DNA from: Serinus canaria
Taxonomy: Eukaryota > Chordata > Aves > Passeriformes > Fringillidae
Direction: 5' to 3'
DNA length: 64,000 nucleotides
Assembly (NCBI RefSeq): GCF_022539315.1
Contig: NC_066317.1
Span: 54,106,435-54,170,434 of the forward strand
The notes under the pieces were generated by a model, which did no database searches, was not told the DNA's origin, and saw only the letters and a list, made by a program, of their open reading frames with translations. Every line of letters starts with the position of its first letter. Position 1 is the stretch's first letter. This document shows, piece after piece, positions 1 through 13,700 of the stretch. The translations under genes were made by a program, and so were the position numbers.

Positions 1-529
1 TAATACCCTATCACTGCCTGCATAAATGAGAATTATTCTCAGAGAGGAGAACAAGTAAGAACAACCAATGAGCTAATAGTATGGAATATGTTTTCCTATG
101 TCTCTGGAAGAACCTCAGGTCATTTTCTCATTAAAAATAAGCATACTGTAAAAGGCAATTATGGCAAAAGGAGGGCAGAATTCTTTCAGCCAGAAAAAAA
201 AATATTTCGGGGAAAATATAAATATTCAAATTTAAAATCTCCCCAAAGAAACATTTAAATTTCCTTTACAAAATGAGGTATATATTTTCAAATTGTCCTG
301 ACTTCAAAAATTGCAATAACTTAAAATTACCTAAATATTCAAATAGTATACTCTAGATCACTCCATTCCTTTTTGTTTGCTTGTTTCAGCTTTGTCTTTA
401 GGCTAATAAAATAATTATTTATGCATATCTACTTCCACAAAACCACTGCCTAATACTTCCAGAGTACACCTCATACCAGATTTCTTTTAATGATTCATGA
501 AGAGTTGCAGACAGCACTCTTATATTTAT
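1..529. other. AT-rich non-coding DNA, nothing recognised
   Basis: No open frame of note, RNA gene or recognisable repeat is visible here. The stretch is AT-rich single-copy-looking sequence that runs into a LINE remnant on its right. Confidence 0.5.
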
Positions 530-1085
530 AGAATTAAAGACCAAGAGATCATAAGGTCATCTAGGTTTATCTTCAGTGAATCACAGGCTCTTAAATTTCA
601 TTAACTTCCCTGGTATATATCCAAAACTCATATTTGACTAAGGTGTATCTTCCCAACTACACTGAGCACTGATGTGAAGGCAAGAGGTGCAGAATCCAGA
701 CCTCCTCTTAATCTTTGCCAATATTTAATTGCTTGCACTGTTAAAAAATGTGTCTGATTTCTCATTTGAAATTGCCTCTTTTTATGCTTCTCTTCACCAG
801 ATTAAAGAGCTCTTTGGTACCTGGTATATTTTCCCCATGAAGGTACCTGTACACTGTAATCAAGGCACCTCTCAATCTTCTTGTTGATAAGGTAGGCAGA
901 TTGAGCTCTTTTAGAGTCCTCCAGTAAGACATTTTCTCCAGCCCTCAAATCATTTTTGCAGCTCCTTCCTGAGCTCTGTGCCATTTTTCACTGTCCTTTT
1001 AAAGAAGTGGACACTAGCACTGATGAAATATTCCTGTAGCTGTCTCACCAGTTCCTTATGCTCTTTGCTGTACTTATTCATCCTC
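530..1085 (-). repeat. Ancient CR1-type LINE remnant, 3' part, reverse orientation
   Basis: Read on the + strand, this resembles the reverse complement of the 3' part of an old amniote CR1 family. The recognisable blocks are: an opening around 'aaggtcatctagg'; 'tttgactaaggtgtatctt' near 634; an attaaagag...ccccatgaaggtac block at about 802-850; then acactgtaatcaaggcacct, attgagctctttt, and attttctccagccctcaaat. The match is recalled from family consensus patterns, not computed. A short minus-strand open frame at 802-984 is part of the dead element, not a host gene. This is one of the best preserved old repeats in the window. Confidence 0.7.
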
Positions 1086-4000
1086 TGAAGAAAGGCAGAG
1101 CTAGTCAGAAGGCACCATCTGGTGAGGAAGTCTGACTGGTAGGGGGCAGATTTAAATACTTAAAGAGTAGCAGAGGGGAGGGTGGAATGGGCAAAGGACA
1201 TTTAAAGACTGACTTGCTAGACTATGATCATTTTTAGTTTCCCCAGGAGGTTAGTGAATTCTTCTCCCTTGGACTGCTATTGCCTGTGTTTAAAAAGGTG
1301 AACAGCAGCAGACTATAAAATATGGAAAATGAAAATTTCATTGGGATTACACATGGATGAGAAAAATCAGCATCTGCCTGCTGGAAAACACAGGATTAAT
1401 GGGGAGAAGGCAAGCAGGGAAAAGGGGAAAAATTAAAAAAAAAAAAAAGAAATGCCATGATAGTCAAATAGGAACAGAAAAACTGCACAAAAGACTATAA
1501 ATGGGAAGGGGATTCCATGGCCCTAGTCAAAGTTGTAACCTATATTAAAAAAGCATACTGAAGTCTCAGAATGCAGGTCCAGTATTGAAGCTAATGCCCA
1601 CCCTGCAAAGCCAACACCTGAGAGGGGACACTAAAGATTTTGCCCCACTCAGTTCTGCAAATTGTATTTCTTAGTAAAAGATTATTTTTAGAAGCTTATA
1701 AAGGTGTTGAGTAAAGAACAGGATGTAGAACCTGGAGACTGTTTACTTATGCACCCAGCTGCTCCTAACTGCTGGGGCAGCTCATAAGAAAAAGACTGCC
1801 AGACAAGCATAAAGCTGGTTGTTGAGATCAGAGGCAACAGTCTGAGTTACAGATATAAACAGCATGCAAGTGCAAGAGAGAGCTTTTGAATGTCTTTCAG
1901 AAGCTGCAGAAGCCAAAACACTCTCTTCTCCCCTTCTGCAAGGACTTAGGCATTTGTCTCTGGCTCTCCATTCAGCCATGGTTATTCATTCCTCTAGGAT
2001 CTGTAGATCTGGTTTTTACAATGCATGGTGACTGAAGAATAAACTTGAAAAGTGCATGACAGTTGTTGCAGCATGACCCTGCATAGTACAGTGAAGGTAT
2101 TAATCCAGGCAAAAATATACAGCCTGAGCTCTTCACTGACCCTCTATCTGCAGTAACACAAGCAATGGTTTGTCACTTTTTAAAAAATCATCCAAGCAAT
2201 CATTCATCCAAGAATCCATTATAAAGGATACACAGTATATAAAAACATGGGTTTGAACTCTCTTTATAAAATTATGTTTCATATAATTTCTTTTACTTTC
2301 AAGAAAGAAGAGTGCAAACCACTGTAATACTGTTGTTGTTTTCTGACTTATTTATAGAAACATTGAAACACCTAAGGCACATACAGTTGATTCTTTCTGA
2401 AAAATCAAAGCTTTTCTTTGTTGCTTAAGCCCTTTACTAAAGTTCCCATAGCAGCTGTCCATATAAACTTTATTATTCCATACCAACAAATTAGGCAACA
2501 CAAAGAAGATCAATAAAATATTACACTTTAGATGCGAAGGCAGTGAGTGTTTCTAAGATTTCAAAAGTCTTGCTAGTCCTAACCCAGTGGTGTTACTGAG
2601 GGAATAAAAAAGGAAGACTAACATGGAAGTGCTTTAAAGGCTTCTTAAACACTGAAACAGGGGGGACATGGTGTGAGATGCAAGAGAAAGAACCTTTGCA
2701 GACATTCTTTCCCTGTTTTGCAAACAGCCACTGCAGAGGAATTTTTCCCCCTTTGATTGACAATTAATCCCTTGAGCCTAACATTAGCAGATACTTGCCA
2801 CACAAGTCAAATTCCCTCTGGATTTTCTCTCTAATTCAAGATTGTTGCAAAAGCCCTATATTCTCATATTGCAACTTGCTGTTACACTGTGTAAATGTTA
2901 CAGGATGCACAATTTGAAAATAGAAAACACTAATTACTATAAATATTAGGAAGGCCTTTACTTTCATTAGTTGCTTTTACAAAGCAAAATAGTAGCAGCA
3001 ACAGAGGATTCCTTCTTTCAGGGAATACCAAGGAAATACACTTAACTGTTACATTATTGTAAGAAAATGAAATGTAAAAGTAAATTTTTAAGCATTTATC
3101 ATGAACATGATAAAATTGATTTTTCTTGCAAGAACTTCATTTTCTTATATTTCCTTTTTTCTGAAAATAAGTTGTTAGGGAACTCTAAAAAACTTAATGT
3201 AGCTGGTCTGTTGTTATTCTAGCATGAAGAAGTAAAAGCTGTGGGTTTTTTCCAATTTATATATTCTAACTTGCTTTATATCCAGACAGATGCAGCATTC
3301 TAATAGAGGTATAATGCTTTGTACTTATTTTACTACATGATAATTTGATTTTTTATTTCCAAGAAATATTATCATCCATCTTTTTTCTGGGCAAATTATT
3401 CCATCATGTAATAGAATTATTAACTCCTCAAAAATCTTCTGTTCAAACATCAGACTTGCTTCAATAGGGATAAGTGTCCTTAATTTCTTTGAAATAGTAA
3501 CATTTTGTATTTAATTTACAGTGACTATACAAGTTCGCCAGATGACTTTCTCATTAGAGTTTTTGAAAGATGCAAACCATGCATTCAGGTACATATTCAT
3601 ATCCTCTGATATGAATGTTTATTTCAAAATGTCTGTTAGCAGCAGGAATGTGACATTGCACATACAGAGTAAGAACAGGAGAGCAGAAAAATCCAGGTAC
3701 TATTCCTGTTATTATCCCATTTGCATTTTGACCTTAGCTAAATTACACTGAACTTGTGCTACCTCAATTTCCCTAGTTTAACACTGATATCAAGATATTT
3801 CATTCCCTGGGTAACAAAGCTAAGTACTTCCTTATATAAAAATGGGAGAACCCTTAGCAAAATTGATTCAATGCAAATAAGCTAATGCAATGCTATGGTT
3901 GAGAATCTGAACAGAGAACTCTCAAAAAATGCAAAGGCAAACTCCCACAGCAATTATAAAGTAGGTCATATTGAACGTATGTGTTAATGCATGAAGGGGC

Positions 4001-7000
4001 ATATACTTACTCAGTAAAAATTGCAGTGGCTTTTAACCACCAGGCACACTTGAGTTCAAACCCAATGCACTGTTTTCATAGCCTGAAAGTTGCATTTTCA
4101 TTTAACAAGACTGGATGAGAGATAATGCATTGTTTGCATTATATCCAATCACTTCTGATACTATGCTCTATTGATCAATGTTTTCTTTCCTTTTATATTG
4201 ACATTGTGGGAGCATATACGTAAATCTGCAATGACACTTCTTCGTTTGACATTGTAATATTCCCTGTACAGCTGCATTTATATCATTTGCAGCCCTTTAG
4301 AATGACAATAACTCCCATGAAATCAAATGATGAACTATTATTATCACAGAAACATAATGAAAAATAACTAGCTTGGAAGCTGGATAGTAATATATTAGCT
4401 ACCAACCCAAGCACTTCAAAACACAGTTGTTGTTTTTTTAACACAGCATATACTAACTAAGTTTATCTTCTCATTTTTTCTTCTATTTGCAGTTATAAAA
4501 ATGGGTCTTGGAAGAGATCCATTTGTCAGTAATTGTCAAATGAACATCAGGATGATCATATCACTGGTCTACCTACTTAAATGGTCAACAGCAGACACTT
4601 AGCCAGACGAAATGCAGAGCATTAATACATCCCATGGAAAGTACTCAGGAACATATAAAACTTGGAACAAAACTTGTACAATCACTACAACATTTAATAG
4701 CTTTCTCTCAAATTTTGAAATACCCTTTGAACAAATTTTCATAATATTTTGTTAATATGTTCTGCCCTTAGAAGAAATATGTTTCCTGTTGTAAATTAAA
4801 AGAAAAATCACTTTTTCTGGAATATAAATCGGTGACTAAGAAGTGATAGATATCTAAATACAGATGCTTATTCTAGCAAACTGAACTTATCTCTCAATTA
4901 CAGGAAAGATATATGTCTATGTGGAAAAGCTTAGCCAAGCTGTATTACATATTAACTTAGTTTTTGCTAATAGTGATCCTGTATATAATCCTAAGAAAGC
5001 ATTTACAATGTACTTAAGGGCCCTGAGTTTTTTAAAGCTGTATTATCTTAAAAGAGGGGAGATGTAAATCAACGCTGTCTCAAAGACACAACACTACCAC
5101 AGCATTTTTTAATGATGTGCCTCTGTGGATTCAGTACATTTGCTTCTGAAAGGTAACTCCATATGAAGCATGTGGCTTAGAACTGATATCAAACTCAATG
5201 ATGTTATGTGATATCCACATCTGATGAATTTAAATTCACAATTTTCATAAAAGACTGTTTATTCATCATAAAGGCCAAAATCCATCCTTTTTATTAGTGA
5301 TTTTTTTTTCCAGCGGAGTTGTCATTGTCTTTCATCTTGTACAATAAAAAAAAACCCGAAACCATAATCAAAAAACTACAGTAGCTACTTCTGATGTGGG
5401 GATTACATTGTACATGTAAAAGTCATTTCTTACAGGAACTCTCTAAAGTGCAGGTGAGCAATAATTGCCTCTAACTTTTTGGCCACCTAGGTGTGATTTG
5501 GAGATTAGAAACTGGTTAGCTGTTGAGATCCCCAGTTTTTGCTTGCACAACTAAGGCCAACAGCAGCAAAACTGAAAACTCCTGAATTTTACTTCAGCAA
5601 TCCCGTAGTACTGCTAAGCAAAGAAAACAGTGTGTCTGCAACAAAACTGATCCTCTGAAGAGGTTTCTAGCAGGGACTTAATCACGAGCTATGTGGCAGT
5701 AGTACAACATCCACAGTGCCTAATTACTCAGGTTATCCTCTCTGAGGGAACTAAAGCCTCCTACACTGGATCTCTCCTCTACAGAGCAGGAGCTATTCTT
5801 GCTCTGCAGTTGCTAATGCTTTTGAAAACTAGCAGTTCACTGGGGCTGGCTCCTTCTCAATCAAAGCACATCCCAGGTACTGTGTGAGGATGTGAAATAC
5901 TGGCTAGATCCCAGTTCCCCAAAACCTGAACAAGCTGCTGCATCACTCAGTCTAGCTCTCCTCTTTCTAACACTGCACACAAAGCTCCTTTGTATTACAG
6001 TCCTTTCCCCTGGGGAGAGCTGATCAATCCAGAGACATCTAGCAGCTAATGCACAAATCTGTCTTTTAATTTCTTTTTTTTAAATCAAAATCAAAAGAGT
6101 GTCAGTGATGAAATTCACTCACATATCTTTGTTGCAGAAATCCTCTTCTGTTGTACTGGCCAGGCTTCCCATAACCCTAATTATATAGGATATGAATTAT
6201 TACCCTAATCTCAGTAGAAAGTTTCCCAGCACGAGCTCACAAGCTCACAACTGTGGGGTATTTTTTCACTGAAGATCATTTTGATGCCAGATTATAGGAC
6301 ATTTTGGAGAAAGAAAATGTTCTTTCCTAATTTTGCACTGCAAAACTGCTGGTTAAGAGTTAAAAAAAAAGCTCATTTTCACGGGTTAAACTATTGAGAT
6401 TAAAGGATTACTGTAGAAAAAATTATGTATAAACTTTGACTAACAAGCAAATATTGCTACAAAGTGGTAACTGTAACTTCAATTGTCTAAACTGTCTCAG
6501 ATACTTTTCCTAAGAAATTATATCTGCTCTTGTCACATAATACTGGCATTTAACTGGAACTTTATGGAATCATACTTGTGTCTTCTGGACCTTTTAAAAT
6601 TACACTAAAACCTGATAAAAATATTGTACTATCCCAGTTATACCTTTAGGATTTTAGGAGTTTCTCTGTTGTTTATTTTGTTTGTGTTGGTTTGGGTTTT
6701 TAAAAGCTTTGAATCCCTCATGGTATTCGCAACAAATTCAGCTTGATTTTAATTCTTCTGCAGTGACTACTGCAAAGCTTCTTAACTTTTACACTATAAT
6801 GCAGTCAATGTATTTATAGTTCTTGAAAATGTCACATGGCAATGTTATGCCAGGGACAGCACATCTCAGAGACTCCTTAATATGTCTGCATTGTTGTATT
6901 CTATTTGTAGAGGCATTTTTGTCAGCAGCAATGAAGAAACAGAGCTGCTGCAGCAGCTCTTTCAATAACATTCAAGCTTATAGTTGACCCAAGGGGCTCA

Positions 7001-8049
7001 CATTATGACATCCATATTTAATTTAACAATAAATCATATTTTCATGGACTAGAGTACTGCATTATAACCTCACTGTTTTATGTGCAAGGGAATGCAGCAA
7101 AAGCAGGCTTGTACGTATCTACAACACAGACTAAATGGTTAGTTCATGAGAGCAAGGTTGGACTGTACAGTGACAACAATAAATAAAAGGTTTTATAACA
7201 ATTCTCTAGAAGTCTGAGGGGAAAAGGACACAAAAAGCTATCTAGGAGGGACTGCATTTAACTTAAAGTTCAATTTTTAAAATCTTAACTGCACCACCTT
7301 GCTTACTGTCAGTTCTTGTTCTGCTCTGCACTTCCCATTACAGTCAGAATTCTCTGTATCTCATTTTCTCTTCTGCTTTATTCAAGCATATTTAAGGAGA
7401 AAATTAACACCATCTGAATCTTGAGCTGTATCCATCCTTTTCTCCTCACAATCATTTCTCCTTTTTGCCCTGCATCTTTTACTGCTGACCTTCCAGCTGA
7501 ATCCAAATTAAATGTTCATATGTTTCCTATTTACTTCCAAATCTAGTTCTGCTTGTTCACATTTATTCTTGCTCATCTCCCTCTTATTTGCCTCTGCTCA
7601 TATCACATCACATCATCCTCAATTTCTTTACTTTCTATTTCTACTAACTTCCAGGACCTACTTCTTGCAGCACTCTGCAGCCCAAAATTCATTTAATTCA
7701 TTTTTTCCTCCCCATCAGCATTATTAGTAATCTTTTACCAGCCAGACTATGGAATACCTTCACTGCTCTTCTCCATCAGCTGGCAATAGTTTACCCATAT
7801 TTGCACTGCTCTCCTCCACAGATTTTACAAAACTACATCATCTTTCTTAGAAGGCTCCATTTTTCAAAACTAAGTACTTTCAAATACCATTTTTTCTTTT
7901 TTGGCAGCCTTGATCTTTGGCCTAGATGTCATCCTTAACGTACATTACATTAAATTAAGAAAGAGCAACTGTAGTAAAAAGCATTTGACTACCCTGACCC
8001 ATGTTCTCTTTCTACCTCTCATCCAGATTTTTGTTCTTCATCTCTTCAT
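1086..8049. other. Intergenic AT-rich DNA, no gene seen
   Basis: About 7 kb without a recognisable exon. Open frames are 60-76 codons, as expected by chance in AT-rich DNA. An A-run lies at about 1434-1449. A pyrimidine-rich tract spans roughly 7300-7870 on the + strand and explains the Ser/Phe/Leu-rich open frame at 7512-7727. On the expected gene order this lies downstream of GBA3, where the lost last exon(s) would be. The conserved 'WSLLDNFEW'-type motif of the C-terminus was looked for by eye on the minus strand and not found. Confidence 0.5.
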
Positions 8050-8160
8050 GCATTGTATCTAAATTAGATTTTCAGTTCCTTGGGGTAAGAAGACATCACT
8101 TTCATTTATCTGTAGAGCACCGTGCATGCTTATGGCTCTATTGAGGTGCTAAATATGCAT
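8050..8160 (+). repeat. Possible tail of an ancient amniote interspersed repeat
   Basis: The stretch reads 'cttggggtaagaagacatca', then 'ctgtagagcaccgtgcatg' and 'tgaggtgctaaatatgca'. The pattern resembles the tail of an old amniote repeat (a 'ctttggggcagggact... gtacagcacctagcacaatgggg... aggtgctac' pattern). The resemblance is loose and recalled from memory, so the family is left unnamed. Confidence 0.3.
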
Positions 8161-10654
8161 ATCCACATTTCTTAAAATATTGATGTTTTTATCTATTCAT
8201 ATATTGCAGAAGCAACATGGCAGCAGTTTTACACATTTATAACAGCAATGATATGATTTACAGTAGCTCCATGCTGTTCTCTATTTCCTACTTCATTTTT
8301 ACAATGCTCATTCTGGTCTTTTTAACTAACTAAAAAATAAAAATCTCAATTTTTTTCTGAAATTATTGATTTACCAATTCAGGACTGCTCCTGCCCTCCA
8401 AAATTGTGTGATTTAAATGGTCCTGATGATAGCAAAAATTTTAGGAATTTGGGACATGTAGCTTGAGAGGCACTGAAGTGCTCTGATTTTCAGAGTACTA
8501 GAGCATAAACCTTTCCAAAACACAAGATCTTGAAAATGAAAGATTCTTATTATTTTGAAAATTTTGGATGACAAAACAAGACAACCAGTGTAAATATGTA
8601 TATCTTAAAAGTTAGGAAGGTTTTTAATTTAAAAAAAAATTAAATAGTGATATTATCATGACCTTTGTAGTCACCTATGTTTATTTCTTGTTAGTCAAAA
8701 AAATAAGTAGATGTTTAAGTCCCACAGCAGAATCTGCACAGTCTCCTGTCATGACTCAAAGGCCCTTGCACGAATGAGTCTGTGCTAATAATTTCAAAAT
8801 TTAGCTCAAAAGATAAGGAATTATCACAGAATAGACACTGTATGCAAAGCAATTAAACTGTTATGCTTCATGTAACACTTAATAAATGGTTAAGCATTTA
8901 ACCACTGAATAAAGTGAACATCTCTAAGTATCCTGCTTTGCATCAATCTGAGCTGAAAACTTGAAATGGGCTGTTCATTCGTAGGTCATTACATGTGGAG
9001 TGGCCTTGACAAACTGTTTACTCAGAGTAGTGGGCACAAAGTCACATGGGGATAATGTTACTGACATTTCTTCACAGAGTGCCTGCAGCTGATGGGTTTA
9101 AGAGCTATGTTATCTTTGTACAGAGGGACCCATTTCAGCCAGCATTCCACCATGCTATTTTACTGGATAAAATGATAAACTTAATGTCAACCTGCATATA
9201 TAACTAAACCTAAGGTTGCACTGATTAGACTCAGACCTACACATTTCAAACTGGTTTTGGACTGAAAAATGGTAAAGGCAGATTTTACTCAACCCTTGAT
9301 ATCTTCCAATAAGCATCTACCTCCAAGCTAGTCCCATTTATTTGTCACTATGCATAAAGAGAACTGTGTCAACAAACACATTACCACAGGATTCATCAGA
9401 CCTACCCTAAATATTTGCTTCAGGAAAAGCTGTTGTACATTCTAAAACATTGTCAAAACAACTAGATTTGGTAAATGAATTCCATTGCATCAAACAGTGA
9501 GAATTCTGTGTTTCTTAATTTCTTTGCATCTTCAGAGAAGCAGATATCTTGTCTACAAACCTAAAAGTAAACAAAACTCCTTGACAAAACTGTTGTCCAA
9601 GGCCAACTAGTTTCCAGACATGGCTTGGGGGTCAGATCTGGAACAGCCCAGGAGGTGCTCTCCAGAGAGAGATGGTAGATTACCAGTCTGCTTCCCATAG
9701 AAAGAGAACCTATCAATTGGTTTTAGAGCTAGAAAAAAAGTCCTGTGCATCTTCTACTCAGTTGTAGAAAAAGAGGTAGTTGGCATGGATTTTTGCATAA
9801 TTGCAACTCTAAACTAAAATGAAGAAGATAGAAAGACAGCTTTTAAGTGAAACAGGTTTTAAACAAAAACAGTTTTTTAACAAAAGTAAGGATAAAATAA
9901 AGAATTCAAACAGCAAAAGTATAAATTAAGCATGACAGTATAGAAGTGGCCACAAAAAAATATTGAACTATGATATGACTTTCATGACTGTGATCACTTT
10001 GGACAAATACAACAGGGATACTAGCTGTTATCTAAATGAACTAACATCTTAAAATGCATTTCACTTGCTACCTTGTGAGAAGATCTACTTCCAGTAAATT
10101 ACTATAGAGAAGACTACCAAAAGAAGAGAGGTAAGAAAGGAATTTCCAGAAGGTTGGAAATGGGGCCAATACAAAAACTAAAGCATAAAAACAGAGCTTT
10201 GCCAGTGTTAAACAGTTTTGACCACCTTGACACGAAGGCAGAAGCTGAGTTATAATGCCTTAATGGCTGTGTACAGGAATTAGTTGTTACACAGACTTCA
10301 CTGTGTGTGGGAGCTTGCGTTCTGCAAGGGTATAGTGAGATGCAATGGTCAGATTTTTATGTGCACTCAACTTTACATCCTACACAATAAGAAGCATTAA
10401 TGATAAGCGCTTTTTAACGTGGTTGCTCTGCTCAATGAAGAACTTTGACCTTACAAAATAAGTTTAGGACCAATATATATATGGAGCACCTTTTCTTTTG
10501 CCTCCCCAACGAGACTAAAACTTCTTGTTTTCCTTTCAGCTAAACATTTTTTCCAATCACACCACTTTACTCTGATTTACATAAGTTTTACCTTCAAGAA
10601 TCATAGGTCATTGCTGAATGCAAATAAGCACTACACAACTGATCTTTCATCATT
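8161..10654. other. Intergenic DNA, no gene seen
   Basis: AT-rich sequence without a recognisable exon on either strand. It lies immediately 3' of the last recognisable GBA3 block on the minus strand. A search by eye for the missing C-terminal exon of a family 1 glycosidase found nothing convincing. Confidence 0.45.
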
Positions 10655-10789
10655 TTAAATATTGAATTTTAAAATTTTCTGTAAAATCAGTCTGAAATAC
10701 TCCCATCGTTGACTGGCATCAAGTAGAGCAGGGTCACTTTGTAAAAACCCATTCTCAGTGATGTAAATTATAGGGTTATTATATGTATC
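10655..10789 (-). pseudogene. GBA3: GBA3 remnant, late exon (catalytic nucleophile region)
   Basis: Reading from 10789 leftwards after a good acceptor (tcttgttctag), the frame gives [19 protein letters not shown], then [18 protein letters not shown]. This is close to the cytosolic beta-glucosidase segment carrying the family 1 glycoside hydrolase signature I-T-E-N-G, whose Glu is the catalytic nucleophile. The enzyme removes glucose from xenobiotic and flavonoid glucosides and some glucosylceramide in the cytosol. Similarity continues for about five residues more and then meets TAA at 10655-10657. No GT donor is near the point where homology fades, and no following exon with the WSLLDNFEW-type motif was found. 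The block itself is free of stops, so decay may be fairly recent or partly constrained. Identity is secure; calling it non-functional rests on the whole locus. Confidence 0.8.
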
Positions 10790-13700
10790 CTAGAACAAGA
10801 GAGAGCAAAAGTTTTATTCAGAACAGATGTAAGAAAGCCCATAAAATCAGATGCATTACCCTCTATCTTTTCTAAGCTACAAACTAAAACTAGTTTTCAT
10901 CAAATTGCACTGACCCTATTAACTTAATTTTCCATGAAGTGACCTTTTATGACTAACAATGGAAAAGCAAAACTGTGCAAATACCCATGAAGACAGTGAA
11001 ATGACTTATTTTAATGAGAAGACTAAAATATCTTTCCTGCATTAGCATCTGCTTATTGTCACTGCTCCTTAACCCTTGGTACTGGCATTCACCACACATC
11101 TCCTTGCCAGGAGTAGATGTATGCCAGGAAAGCTTTACTGCCAGCATCAGAAAGATAATTTCTGGAGTTCAAAAGATGATATAACACTGGTGTGTCATTT
11201 CAAATAGTAAAACAGATATCAAATAAAAAGGTAATAGGAAAACACTAAGGTTCCTACTCTCTATAGCCAGCATGAAAAAATAAATTACAAATCCCAAGGT
11301 GACTTGTTTATTTATATCTTCTACAATATCTTATGCCATTCAGATGGGCTCCTAAAAAATCTTCTGCAGAATTCATAGAGGTTCAATCAATCTGAGCTAT
11401 AGATACAAATCCACAATGTTTTCTTCAAATGTAACCACAACTGCATCAGGGCTTAGCAGTAGTTTTCACACAGTAAAACTGCCTTGGAAGCTCTGGTACC
11501 AATACTGGGGCTACACCTTTTAAACAACCATCTAAAGCAACATAAGGCCCCCATTAGTAATGATCACTCAATCTCCAAATTTTATGAAGCAGTAATTTAC
11601 ATGAATATCAATAGTGCCAATGATACTTTCAGATTTTCAGTCACCTCTGTTTTTTAAGGATTAAGGCAAACCAAACTGATACAGGGAGCAGGATGCCATT
11701 TCCCAGGTCCACAGTGGTTTTGCAGTAAGAATTGACTCCTGAAAATATTTAAGGAAACAAACAAGGGTTAATAATAATTTTGTTACATTTTAACACTTGA
11801 AGCAACCTCACTGCACATTTTCCCTATTATGAGATGCAAATATTTTCTCTCAAGTGCATGCTGACTACTGTTACAAGACCCCAGAGTTGGCAAAAATGCT
11901 CAGCATACAAAATCTTCCAACCAGGCACATAAAATGAAATGAGGATGCAAATTTTCAAAATAGATCAGTGGACAGCAACTCCCCAGGAAAAACATAATTC
12001 TGATGGGTGCTGGTCACATGAAAATATAATCCTTTCATTTAAATGCCTGAACGGCAGCCTGACTGCAAGTGCAAGATACAAGCATGTTGGAAGAAGCCTG
12101 ATGCTTGAGAGCCTTCCAGGTAGATTTGTTCTAATGAAAGCATTTTTCTCCTTGAGAACTGTGTATTTTAAAAACTTCAGTGCCACACTCAGCAAGGTAA
12201 CTAAGCTGATCTTTTATGTTTTGAACTTGGTTAGCTGGATTATCTGTTTCCTCCAGAATGTTCCACTCTCCATCACTGTGTCAGCATCAGGACAAAGACA
12301 CTGTCAGTGTATTCAACATTTTGCAATGGTGTGAATTCAACATTTTACTCATTAGACCTATATTATATTTAGGGTTTTCAGTGGGTTCTCTGTGATTTTA
12401 GATGGAGTTTGAGGCACTGGTCTCTTTAGCCACCAGCCTGAATGGCTTGACAATAGCCTATCCGAGAAACCATCTCTAACCCTTTGCACTGCCACTGCTG
12501 CAGACTGCTCAGTCCTTCTAACTGCAAGAAGGAATTAGCTCACCTCTCTAAAAGCTCATGACTTCTAACCTTTCTTATCCCCTCTTGCTAAGACAGAGAT
12601 CAACTTTAATTTCCTGGATGTGTTGTTAAAGCTGGCCAGTACTGGTGATGTATTTCTAGAGGCTTAAAAGGAATTCACCTTCTGTACAGATTTAGCAGTG
12701 GCTGACATGAATATGTTTCTTAAAGGACGATTTTTACACTGCTGAGAGGTCATTGTAAGTTTAAATATCAGGATACTTTAAGCTCTCAATAGGCATTTTT
12801 AATTTTACTTACACGCAAACACAACAGTATTGCTTTTAAACCTTCTGAAAACACTAGATATTGAAATACACATCATAAGCTCTGGTTCAAAGAGTATCAA
12901 TTAACTGGCTCTTTTACTTGAACTATCTGGTTTACTGCAGTAATTGGAAAAGGCCAACAGTGGCCTTGAATTATTATTTGTTAAGCTAAGAGGCTCCAGA
13001 CAGGAATAGGTCTCTCTCATGCTGGTGGAATGTAGAAATCAGGCAGTCTTTGCTTCAGAGACTTGGGCTAAATGTTCCAAACTGTTTAATAACCTCAGAA
13101 ACTTAAATTTCATAAAATTTTTGTAGGTTTTAGACTACCACATGTCCTTAATAACACATAGTTGCTTGTGAAATATCTATCCCAAGGCCTCGATGTATTG
13201 AAACACAGAACTGGGAAATGTCTGCAGAAGTAGAAAACACAGCAAAAAGTAGGAGGAGGAAGACCAAATTGCAAAGGTTAATAAAAGGTATGCTGAGGAG
13301 GTTATGTATGGCTTAGATCATTATTTTTAACAGTTTCTGAACCAGAGATTTCGTTTAATCCAAAGCAGAAATTTGTTCTATACTTCTATTATATATTCCT
13401 TGGTATTTTCAGGTTCAGCTTACTGTGTATTGATGTTTGAAAATGCCAACACAGAATGCCATACTATCTTCTTCTTAAAAGGACAGTATTCAACTTAACC
13501 CAGCTTCAAATGACTGATCTTAGGGATTCCTGCCAAATAGCTTTTTTAAGACAACATTTACTGCAGCAATCAATTATGAACCCCTGATTTAGACAGTGAC
13601 TTCTTCTAAACAAACAGGTGCATACACATCCCTTAGCACAGCAAGACTCAATAAGATTGTTTACAAAGTAATTCACAATAAATCTCACATGTAGTTTGCT

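Noticed and set aside
9720..9735. GTTTTAGAGCTAGAAA, identical to the first bases of the common Cas9 guide scaffold
   Set aside because: Only 16 bases match and the next bases diverge. There is no array, cas gene or vector sequence nearby, so it is a chance match in AT-rich animal DNA.
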